NCBI RefSeq assembly: GCF_900452415.1
Contig: NZ_UGNX01000001.1
Coordinates: 868,001 to 932,000 of the forward strand
From: Legionella cincinnatiensis
GTDB taxonomy: Bacteria; Pseudomonadota; Gammaproteobacteria; Legionellales; Legionellaceae
Reading direction: 5' to 3'
Length of the DNA: 64,000 bases
The position numbers were made by a program, and so were the translations under genes. Positions within the stretch are counted from its first letter, which is position 1; every line of letters begins with the position of its first letter. A model generated the notes under the pieces. The model was given only the letters and a program-made list of their open reading frames with translations. It was not told the origin of the DNA and did not search any database. Below are positions 57,175 through 64,000 of this stretch, piece after piece.

Positions 57175-57813
57175 ATGAGCTTGGAGGCTTATCGAAATAA
57201 AAGAAATTTTAATAAAACTCCTGAACCTCAAGGTAATGTTTCCGAGGAAGATAAATTTCTATTTGTTATTCAAAAACATGCAGCCAGCCATCTTCATTAT
57301 GATTTTCGATTAGAATTGAATGGAGTATTACTAAGTTGGGCTATTCCCAAAGGTCCTTGCCTTGATCCCTTAGTGAAACGTTTAGCAATGCATGTGGAAG
57401 ATCATCCAGTTGAGTATGGTCATTTTGAAGGAATAATACCCAAAGGCCAATATGGTGCTGGTGTCGTAATGCTCTGGGATCAAGGTACTTGGCAAACACT
57501 GGATAAAAATCCCGAAGAGGCTTATAAAGCTGGGCATTTACGATTTGAATTAAATGCCAAAAAATTAAAAGGGCGTTGGGACTTGCTTCGTTTTAACAAG
57601 GCGAATCAATGGTTTTTAATTAAATATAAAGATAAATTTGCTCAAAAACTAGAAGATTATGATGTTACTGTAGAGGCGCCAAATAGTGTGTTGACTTATC
57701 AATCTATTGAAGAAATCAGTAAAAAATTTCGTTTTTCATGGACAAAAGAGGGGTTAATGGAGGAGGTGGTTCCAAATCAAAACCTAAAAAAAAACATGAC
57801 GATAATTTTTTGA
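57175..57813 (+). CDS. ligD: LigD 3'-phosphoesterase domain (5' part of split ligD)
   Basis: A 212-residue frame encoding the phosphoesterase domain that trims 3' ends before ligation. MSLEAYRNKRNFNKTPEPQG, FVIQKHAASHLHYDFRLE and the HVEDHPVEYGHFEGIIPKGQ stretch are all typical. I chose ATG 57175 since GGAGAG precedes it and it matches the family start; an upstream GTG at 57115 would add 20 residues. The frame ends at 57813, 12 codons past a run of nine A, while the ligase/polymerase frame continues from the same place in the -1 register. It was probably one LigD protein. Confidence 0.88.
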   Translation: MSLEAYRNKRNFNKTPEPQGNVSEEDKFLFVIQKHAASHLHYDFRLELNGVLLSWAIPKGPCLDPLVKRLAMHVEDHPVEYGHFEGIIPKGQYGAGVVMLWDQGTWQTLDKNPEEAYKAGHLRFELNAKKLKGRWDLLRFNKANQWFLIKYKDKFAQKLEDYDVTVEAPNSVLTYQSIEEISKKFRFSWTKEGLMEEVVPNQNLKKNMTIIF

Positions 57814-59696
57814 AATTATTAAATGACTTGCCAATTAGCCCTTTACCTGAGTTTGTAAAACCGCAATTAGCCACTTTAGTAGATAAGGCTCCGGAAGGTT
57901 CAGAGTGGTTGCATGAAATAAAACTTGATGGGTATAGGATACTTGCTTTTATTCAAGATAAAAAAATTCATTTAAAAACCCGTAACAATAATGATTGGAC
58001 CAGCTATTTATCATCGATAGAACAAGCACTTAAAAAATTATCATTGCAGCGAGTTATTTTGGATGGGGAGCTTGTGTTGCTTGATAAGCATGGATATTCT
58101 GACTTTCAACTGTTACAGAATACTATTAAAGTTAACACAAATGCTCCTTATGTTTATTATATTTTCGACATTCTTTATTACGATCAATTTGATTTAAGAT
58201 CGTTACCTTTATTAAAGCGTAAGCAGATTTTAAAAAAATTATTAGCAGGGGAAAATAAAACGCTTCGTTATAGTGATCATATTATAGGGAATGGTGGTTT
58301 TCTTTTTCAGCAATCTTGTGATTTATCTCTTGAAGGAATAATTTCCAAACGAATAGATAGCCCTTATTTATCGAAGCGAAGTAATACATGGTTGAAGGTA
58401 AAATGCCAACACAGGCAAGAATTTATTATTACAGGATATGTTCCTTCTAAGGGAAGGCGTCACTATTTTCGATCTTTATTTTTAGGAGTCTATAACGAGT
58501 ATGGGGACTTAGAATATGTAGGGAAAGTAGGGACAGGGTTTACAGAAGAGTCACTTAAAGAAATTTTTACTCTTTTACAAAAAGAGCTTCCAACTAATAA
58601 GAGTCCTTTTAATAAAGAGATTGCCAATTCTCATGAAGTAGTTTGGGTTACACCCATGTGGGTGGTGGAAGTGGAGTTTACTGAATGGACAGAAGAAGGT
58701 TATTTGCGTCATCCAAGTTTTAAAGGCTTACGTTTGGATAAAAAGCCTGATGAGGTAGTTAAGGAAAGAACAAATAAGATTTATCAAAAAGAGGATGAAG
58801 TGAAAAAAATGAAGGTGGATACAAGACAGCATTCATTGAAAATAACTCATCCTGATAAAGCGCTGTATCTTGAAGAAGGAATTACAAAAAGAGATTTACT
58901 TAATTATTACGAAATTGTAGCTGATCATATAATGCCCTTTATTAAAGATAGGGCTTTATCATTAGTACGATGCCCTGAAAATCGGAACAATTGCTTTTTT
59001 CAACGCCATTATACGGAGTCTACACCTAAAGCTTTAAAAGCGATTACTGTAGAAACTAAAGCGGGAAAAAAAGAGCAATTCATTTATTTAAATACTAAAA
59101 ATGGATTATATAGTTTGATACAAATGGATGTTTTAGAAATTCATCTATGGGGGAGCTTAGTTTCGAATATAGAAAAGCCAGATGTGATTGTTATTGACTT
59201 AGATCCTGATCCATCAGTTGCTTGGGAAACTATAGTTAAATCTGCTTTGGAAATAAAAAAATATTTGCAAGAATTTAAATTAACTTCTTTTGTCAAAACG
59301 ACAGGTGGTAAAGGATTACATGTGGTTGTACCTATACAACCAGAGTATGAATGGGATGAAGTGAAAAATTTTACACATGTTTTTGTGGCGCTTATCGAAA
59401 GAATAAATCCTGAATGTTACGTAAGTAAAATGACTAAATCCAAACGCAAAGGCAAAATTTTTATTGATTATTTGCGTAATCAACGCGGCGCAACCGCAAT
59501 TAGTCCTTATTCAACAAGAGCACGTGCGCATGCCCCTGTTGCTGTCCCTATTTCTTGGGAGGAGCTTACTCATGATAAGCGTGATTCGGAGTTTACTTTA
59601 AAAACTTTACCTAACCGACTCAAGTTATTAAGAAAAGATCCATGGGAAGATTATTGGAAAATAAAACAATCTTTGCGACTCGATGAATTAAAATGA
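57738..59696 (+). CDS. ligD: LigD ligase and polymerase domains (3' part of split ligD)
   Basis: The frame carries the ATP-dependent ligase domain (about residues 35-330 of this frame: EIKLDGYR with the adenylated Lys; LDGELVLLD; EGIISKR; WLKVKC) followed by the primase-like polymerase domain (about 360-650: LIQMDVLEIHLWG, IDLDPDPSV, TTGGKGLHVVVPI). The order PE-LIG-POL is the classic one for Pseudomonas-type LigD. The in-frame ATG at 57738 has no ribosome site, and its first 18 codons are only the shifted reading of the phosphoesterase tail. The true product probably enters this frame at the A-run (57786-57795). With it, the joined length is about 850 residues, the usual LigD size. Confidence 0.9.
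   Translation: MDKRGVNGGGGSKSKPKKKHDDNFLKLLNDLPISPLPEFVKPQLATLVDKAPEGSEWLHEIKLDGYRILAFIQDKKIHLKTRNNNDWTSYLSSIEQALKKLSLQRVILDGELVLLDKHGYSDFQLLQNTIKVNTNAPYVYYIFDILYYDQFDLRSLPLLKRKQILKKLLAGENKTLRYSDHIIGNGGFLFQQSCDLSLEGIISKRIDSPYLSKRSNTWLKVKCQHRQEFIITGYVPSKGRRHYFRSLFLGVYNEYGDLEYVGKVGTGFTEESLKEIFTLLQKELPTNKSPFNKEIANSHEVVWVTPMWVVEVEFTEWTEEGYLRHPSFKGLRLDKKPDEVVKERTNKIYQKEDEVKKMKVDTRQHSLKITHPDKALYLEEGITKRDLLNYYEIVADHIMPFIKDRALSLVRCPENRNNCFFQRHYTESTPKALKAITVETKAGKKEQFIYLNTKNGLYSLIQMDVLEIHLWGSLVSNIEKPDVIVIDLDPDPSVAWETIVKSALEIKKYLQEFKLTSFVKTTGGKGLHVVVPIQPEYEWDEVKNFTHVFVALIERINPECYVSKMTKSKRKGKIFIDYLRNQRGATAISPYSTRARAHAPVAVPISWEELTHDKRDSEFTLKTLPNRLKLLRKDPWEDYWKIKQSLRLDELK
57761..57795 (+). promoter_or_regulatory. 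ligD: Candidate -1 frameshift site in ligD (A9 run with upstream SD-like sequence)
   Basis: AGGAGGTGG at 57761-57769 is a strong Shine-Dalgarno-like sequence inside the coding frame. Nine A at 57786-57794 followed by C give the heptamer A_AAA_AAC at 57789-57795, exactly in the phosphoesterase frame's register (AAA AAC). A -1 slip there continues as HDDNFLKLLNDLP into the ligase frame. Transcriptional slippage on the A-run, or a plain one-base indel, would have the same effect. Confidence 0.55.
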
Positions 59697-59971
59697 GTAG
59701 TGCTATTAAGGGGAGTAGCCACTCCTCATGATACGGCCCCAGAACATTCTGGAGCTGTGTGCAGGTATTTCTAATATCAAGAACAATCATGCTCGCTTAT
59801 ATTACGTAAGGATACGGATATAAAAAACGATTTTTGTTTAGCAAAAGCATTAAGGGTAACTGGCAGATATCCTTGATTTCCTCCTAATGAATAACTAGGA
59901 TATATATTATAAGATCAAAAATAGATCATATTGTTTTAATTATTTCTTATTCCGAGAAAAGGAGTGATTTA

Positions 59972-60403
59972 ATGAATACAAACATCGAATTAGGTGCAAT
60001 GAATGCTAGTGATAGTACATCAATGGATGAGATGGATACCAATGAAAAGACTGTTAGTGCTGATTCTGAAGATGTATCTAAATATAAAAAAATAAGCGCG
60101 CATATTCCAAAGCTAATTACAGTTCTCGAGCAATTAGAAATGTTAGATCAAAGTTTTGAAATGAATTTTGAATTAAAAAAATCAAGAAAAAGGTTCGCAT
60201 CGATAGTTACAGATAACGTAAATCCAAATGCAGAAGATATAGAAGAATTTATAGATCTTCTATCAAGTGCGCTTTACGGGTTAAGTGCTGGATTGCGTGT
60301 AATTGATATGAACACGCTTATGCAAGAGAAGAAAAGCCGTGCTGTAGATTTACTAGCAGACATTTCTCTAATCCAAGAGGATATTGCTAAGCTCGCTGGC
60401 TAA
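59972..60403 (+). CDS. Hypothetical acidic helical protein
   Basis: A 143-residue soluble protein with a Ser/Asp/Glu-rich first 40 residues and then predicted helices (ISAHIPKLITVLEQLEML, FEMNFELKKSRKR). A strong AAAAGGAG ribosome site stands eight bases before the ATG. No family recognised. It lies 74 bp upstream of the repeat protein gene in the same direction and may be cotranscribed with it. The 275 bp before it (59697-59971) holds no gene that I can support. Confidence 0.65.
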   Translation: MNTNIELGAMNASDSTSMDEMDTNEKTVSADSEDVSKYKKISAHIPKLITVLEQLEMLDQSFEMNFELKKSRKRFASIVTDNVNPNAEDIEEFIDLLSSALYGLSAGLRVIDMNTLMQEKKSRAVDLLADISLIQEDIAKLAG

Positions 60404-60477
60404 ACAAGAGGACTATACAGCAAACTTTATTTACCTGCCCTGCAACGATTGATTGTAGTTTATGAGAGATTTTAACC

Positions 60478-63453
60478 ATGCCAACTACTAGAAAACTTGA
60501 TTGGAGCAAAGTAGCACGAGCCGCGAAAAAAGCAGCGAAAGAAGCTGGCGCAGGGCTGGTGGGAGTGCTTGTTGCTCCTGTGTATGCTGTGGGCAGTGCA
60601 ATTGAATGGACAAAAGATCACGGTTGGCCCGCGGTTCGTGATGCGGCGGTAAGTGCGTATAAAGGAACAAAAGAAGCTTTAGGCACTGCGTTTGAATGGA
60701 CTAAAACCAAGGGCTGGCCAGCCGTCCGCGATGCGACGGTAAGTGCGTATAAAGGAACAAAAGAAGCTTTAGGCACTGCGTTTGAGTGGACTAAAACCAA
60801 GGGCTGGCCAGCCGTCCGCGATGCAGCGGTAAGCGCGTATAAAGGAACAAAAGAAGCCTTAGGCACTGCGTTTGAATGGACTAAAACCAAGGGCTGGCCA
60901 GCCGTCCGCGATGCGACGGTAAGTGCGTATAAAGGAACAAAAGAAGCTTTAGGCACTGCGTTTGAATGGACTAAAACCAAGGGTTGGCCAGCCGTCCGCG
61001 ATGCAGCGGTAAGTGCGTATAAAGGAACAAAAGAAGCTTTAGGCACTGCGTTTGAATGGACCAAAACCAAGGGTTGGCCAGCCGTTCGTGATGCGACGGT
61101 AAGTGCATATAAAGGAACAAAAGAAGCTTTAGGCACTGCGTTTGAATGGACCAAAACCAAGGGTTGGCCAGCCGTTCGTGATGCAGCGGTAAGTGCGTAT
61201 AAAGGAATAAAAGAAGCTTTAGGCACTGCGTTTGAATGGACTAAAACCAAGGGCTGGCCCGCGGTTCGTGATGCGGCGGTAAGCGCGTATAAAGGAACAA
61301 AAGAAGCTTTAGGCACTGCGTTTGAATGGACCAAAACCAAGGGTTGGCCAGCCGTTCGTGATGCGGCGGTAAGCGCGTATAAAGGAACAAAAGAAGCTTT
61401 AGGCACTGCGTTTGAATGGACTAAAACCAAGGGTTGGCCCGCGGTTCGTGATGCGGCGGTAAGCGCGTATAAAGGAACAAAAGAAGCTTTAGGCACTGCG
61501 TTTGAATGGACCAAAACCAAGGGTTGGCCAGCCGTTCGTGATGCGACGGTAAGTGCATATAAAGGAACAAAAGAAGCTTTAGGCACTGCGTTTGAATGGA
61601 CCAAAACCAAGGGTTGGCCAGCCGTTCGTGATGCAGCGGTAAGTGCGTATAAAGGAACAAAAGAAGCTTTAGGCACTGCGTTTGAATGGACTAAAACCAA
61701 GGGCTGGCCCGCGGTTCGTGATGCAGCGGTAAGTGCGTATAAAGGAACAAAAGAAGCTTTAGGCACTGCGTTTGAATGGACTAAAACCAAGGGCTGGCCA
61801 GCCGTCCGCGATGCAGCGGTAAGTGCGTATAAAGGAACAAAAGAAGCTTTAGGCACTGCGTTTGAATGGACTAAAACCAAGGGCTGGCCAGCCGTCCGCG
61901 ATGCGACGGTAAATGCGTATAAAGGAACAAAAGAAGCTTTAGGCACTGCGTTTGAATGGACCAAAACCAAGGGCTGGCCAGCCGTCCGCGATGCGACGGT
62001 AAGTGCGTATAAAGGAACAAAAGAAGCTTTAGGCACTGCGTTTGAATGGACTAAAACCAAGGGCTGGCCAGCCGTCCGCGATGCGACGGTAAGTGCGTAT
62101 AAAGGAACAAAAGAAGCTTTAGGCACTGCGTTTGAGTGGACTAAAACCAAGGGCTGGCCAGCCGTCCGCGATGCAGCGGTAAGCGCGTATAAAGGAACAA
62201 AAGAAGCTTTAGGCACTGCGTTTGAATGGACTAAAACCAAGGGCTGGCCAGCCGTCCGCGATGCGACGGTAAATGCGTATAAAGGAACAAAAGAAGCTTT
62301 AGGCACTGCGTTTGAATGGACCAAAACCAAGGGCTGGCCAGCCGTCCGCGATGCGACGGTAAGTGCGTATAAAGGAACAAAAGAAGCTTTAGGCACTGCG
62401 TTTGAATGGACTAAAACCAAGGGCTGGCCAGCCGTCCGCGATGCAGCGGTAAGCGCGTATAAAGGAACAAAAGAAGCTTTAGGCACTGCGTTTGAATGGA
62501 CTAAAACCAAGGGCTGGCCAGCCGTCCGCGATGCGACGGTAAATGCGTATAAAGGAACAAAAGAAGCTTTAGGCACTGCGTTTGAATGGACTAAAACCAA
62601 GGGCTGGCCAGCCGTCCGCGATGCGACGGTAAATGCGTATAAAGGAACAAAAGAAGCTTTAGGCACTGCGTTTGAATGGACTAAAACCAAGGGCTGGCCA
62701 GCCGTCCGCGATGCAGCGGTAAGCGCGTATAAAGGAACAAAAGAAGCCTTAGGCACTGCGTTTGAATGGACTAAAACCAAGGGTTGGCCAGCCGTTCGTG
62801 ATGCAGCGGTAAGTGCTTACAAGGGAACAAAAGAAACTTTAGGCACTGCGTTTGAGTGGACTAAAACCAAGGGTTGGCCCGCCGTTCGTGATGCAGCGGT
62901 AAGTGCTTACAAGGGAACAAAAGAAGCTTTAGGCACTGCGTTTGAGTGGACTAAAACCAAGGGTTGGCCCGCGGTTCGCGATGCGGCGGTAAGCGCGTAT
63001 AAAAGAACAAAAGAAGCTTTGGGCACTGCGTTTGAGTGGACTAAAACCAAGGGTTGGCCCGCGGTTCGCGATGCGGCGGTAAGCGCGTATAAAAGAACAA
63101 AAGAAGCTTTGGGCAATGCTGTTGAACGGACAAAAACTAAAGGTTGGCCTGGAATCAAAGAAGCTGCTGAAAATGCTTTCAAAAATGCACGTGAATTTTG
63201 CAGCAGCAAGATTTCTGCAATGAGCAAGAAGTTTGATGAATTACATGATAAAGCAATCGAAAAAATAGATAAGTATTTAGATGATTATTTAACTGAAGAT
63301 AAGGGACTCTTATTATCTTCTCCAGCGAATAGTTCTCCGAAAACATCTCTTTCTTCTTCTTTTAATGAACCGATGTCGACGAAACAATCCGAAGATAATG
63401 AGATGCAGGAGCTGGGGAAGGATAAGGAAGATTCAAAACGTCATCAGTTATAG
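60478..63453 (+). CDS. Giant tandem-repeat helical protein, candidate effector
   Basis: A 991-residue protein. Residues 1-48 form a Lys/Ala-rich amphipathic and partly hydrophobic lead (ARAAKKAAKEAGAGLVGVLV). Then come 28 tandem 30-residue units of consensus GWPAVRDAAVSAYKGTKEAL-GTAFEWTKTK, a degenerate 29th (GWPGIKEAAENAFKNAREFC), and a 90-residue tail that is Ser-rich and finally acidic. Each unit is probably an amphipathic helix-turn-helix with a conserved Trp pair. There is no signal peptide. The tail with Glu/Asp-rich stretch close to the C-terminus resembles the E-block seen in Dot/Icm substrates, so an effector role is possible but unproven. GAGAG precedes the ATG. The repeats are so alike that assembly copy number should be doubted. 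Confidence 0.8.
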   Translation: MPTTRKLDWSKVARAAKKAAKEAGAGLVGVLVAPVYAVGSAIEWTKDHGWPAVRDAAVSAYKGTKEALGTAFEWTKTKGWPAVRDATVSAYKGTKEALGTAFEWTKTKGWPAVRDAAVSAYKGTKEALGTAFEWTKTKGWPAVRDATVSAYKGTKEALGTAFEWTKTKGWPAVRDAAVSAYKGTKEALGTAFEWTKTKGWPAVRDATVSAYKGTKEALGTAFEWTKTKGWPAVRDAAVSAYKGIKEALGTAFEWTKTKGWPAVRDAAVSAYKGTKEALGTAFEWTKTKGWPAVRDAAVSAYKGTKEALGTAFEWTKTKGWPAVRDAAVSAYKGTKEALGTAFEWTKTKGWPAVRDATVSAYKGTKEALGTAFEWTKTKGWPAVRDAAVSAYKGTKEALGTAFEWTKTKGWPAVRDAAVSAYKGTKEALGTAFEWTKTKGWPAVRDAAVSAYKGTKEALGTAFEWTKTKGWPAVRDATVNAYKGTKEALGTAFEWTKTKGWPAVRDATVSAYKGTKEALGTAFEWTKTKGWPAVRDATVSAYKGTKEALGTAFEWTKTKGWPAVRDAAVSAYKGTKEALGTAFEWTKTKGWPAVRDATVNAYKGTKEALGTAFEWTKTKGWPAVRDATVSAYKGTKEALGTAFEWTKTKGWPAVRDAAVSAYKGTKEALGTAFEWTKTKGWPAVRDATVNAYKGTKEALGTAFEWTKTKGWPAVRDATVNAYKGTKEALGTAFEWTKTKGWPAVRDAAVSAYKGTKEALGTAFEWTKTKGWPAVRDAAVSAYKGTKETLGTAFEWTKTKGWPAVRDAAVSAYKGTKEALGTAFEWTKTKGWPAVRDAAVSAYKRTKEALGTAFEWTKTKGWPAVRDAAVSAYKRTKEALGNAVERTKTKGWPGIKEAAENAFKNAREFCSSKISAMSKKFDELHDKAIEKIDKYLDDYLTEDKGLLLSSPANSSPKTSLSSSFNEPMSTKQSEDNEMQELGKDKEDSKRHQL
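60622..63141 (+). repeat. 28 x 90-bp coding tandem repeats
   Basis: From GGTTGGCC at 60622 to the same point at 63142 is 2520 bp, exactly 28 units of 90 bp. Units vary mainly at A/T (AAVS or ATVS), S/N (ATVN), and near the end G/R (YKRT). Synonymous variants (GCCGTCCGCGAT versus GCGGTTCGTGAT, ACC versus ACT) come in blocks, which marks unequal crossing-over. A higher-order pattern N-T-A recurs in units 15-24. Confidence 0.95.
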
Positions 63454-63602
63454 CGCAAGCGTAATACGAAATTTTTTTCTCTATTGCTCAAATAGAGATG
63501 AGTTTTAAATAGTATCTGAGTCAAAGTGTTTTAAAAATACATTAAAAGGGTAGGTTTATTCTGCTAAACTGCGAGCTAAATTTCTTTTTTTAAAGTAAAA
63601 AT

Positions 63603-63920
63603 ATGGTTATTTATGAAGTCAATTTATCAATTGACCGAGATGTCTTTGCAAAATTTCAAATATGGTTAAAGGAGCATGTAAAAGAAATGCTTCAATTGCC
63701 TGGATTCATACAAGCAAGAATTTTAAAGCCAGAAGATAAGGAAATAATTGGGAAAAATAAATTAACAGTCCAATATCAACTGGAAAATAGAGAATCCTTA
63801 ACTATATATTTTGCTGAATTTGCAGCTAAAATGCGTGAAGAGGGGATTAGATTATTTAAAGATAAATTTTCTGCAGAAAGAAAGATTTTTGAAGTTCAGG
63901 AAAATATTGTGAAACAATAA
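63603..63920 (+). CDS. DUF4286-family protein
   Basis: A 105-residue soluble protein. MVIYEVNLSIDRDVFAKFQI, WLKEHVKEMLQLPGFIQA and YFAEFAAKMREEGIRLFKDK match the DUF4286 pattern, which has a ferredoxin-like fold and no known activity. The ribosome site is weak. A dispersed repeat starts four bases after the stop. Confidence 0.75.
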   Translation: MVIYEVNLSIDRDVFAKFQIWLKEHVKEMLQLPGFIQARILKPEDKEIIGKNKLTVQYQLENRESLTIYFAEFAAKMREEGIRLFKDKFSAERKIFEVQENIVKQ

Positions 63921-63923
63921 CTT

Positions 63924-64000
63924 AACGTGAATTTCGGATCAAGGATCTATTGAGATCCAGCCTCCATCTTGAACCGTTCGGGCTGAGGAGGCATGCATGC
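63924..64000. repeat. Dispersed palindromic repeat, cut by the window edge
   Basis: CTTAACGTGAATTTCGGATC, then GTTCGGGCTGAGGAGGCATG, match the terminal and core parts of the tandem copies at 25975-26580 (in inverse order of core parts) and the core of the 295-bp element at 1736-2030. The remainder lies beyond 64000. Confidence 0.7.

Noticed and set aside
57738..57794. Independent start of the LigD ligase/polymerase at ATG 57738
   Set aside because: No ribosome site, and the first 18 codons are low-complexity readings of the phosphoesterase frame. Frameshift or indel at the A-run explains the overlap better.
60618..62780. A 720-codon open frame on the minus strand across the repeat gene
   Set aside because: It exists only because the 90-bp unit has no stop in that frame and is a multiple of three. 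It has no ribosome site and is the mirror of the true plus-strand gene.
60622..63141. CRISPR array
   Set aside because: Units are 90 bp, contiguous, in frame, and have no unique spacers; they encode protein.

Overview
This window is almost certainly chromosomal DNA from a Legionella species (Gammaproteobacteria), probably not L. pneumophila. The sequence is AT-rich. It carries a small membrane protein of the IcmC/DotE/DotV family of the Dot/Icm type IV secretion system, an ankyrin-repeat protein of the kind Legionella exports, and housekeeping genes of clear gammaproteobacterial type. The genus call is inference from gene content; no database search was possible.

Layout. 1-2450: the start of an AraC-type regulator running off the left edge, a secreted endonuclease/exonuclease/phosphatase-family protein, a 295-bp inverted-repeat element flanked by TA, and a small tail-anchored protein whose stop codon is made at the element junction. 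2747-15502: a secondary-metabolite locus, with an O-methyltransferase divergent from a 3795-residue polyketide synthase. The synthase has three ketosynthases, no acyltransferase, two ketoreductases, an ACP-like domain without its serine, a dehydratase without its histidine, and a terminal condensation domain. 15634-18260: a copper-type P-type ATPase and a small zinc-ribbon protein. 18483-28791: class I aldolase, ferredoxin-NADP reductase-like flavoprotein, DotV-like protein, pssA, the rpoN-hpf-HPr group, rpmB-rpmG, trmB, three tandem copies of a 205-bp repeat, the ankyrin protein and a LysE-family exporter. 28951-32389: hflK-hflC-purA.

32390-40754: a 540-bp gene-free stretch rich in hairpins, an exported adenosine-deaminase-like enzyme, a shortened periplasmic binding protein, a TetR regulator with a tandem ABM-like protein and two matching palindromic operators, htpX, then the gpmI-envC-ctpA group. 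42690-52922: the envelope cluster uppS-cdsA-rseP-bamA-skp-lpxD-fabZ-lpxA followed by serS. uppS is flanked by inverted copies of a ~150-bp repeat. dxr and lpxB are not in the cluster. 52936-64000: accessory genes, including a secreted single-CxxCH protein, a bacterial Ku divergent from a LigD gene split by a frameshift at a nine-A run, and a protein built of 28 near-identical 30-residue repeats.

Most worth pursuing: the AT-less synthase with its two disabled domains and condensation-domain ending; the split ligD, where A_AAA_AAC lies in exactly the register for a -1 shift; the 90-bp repeat gene; and several short inverted-repeat element families that repeatedly sit against gene ends.
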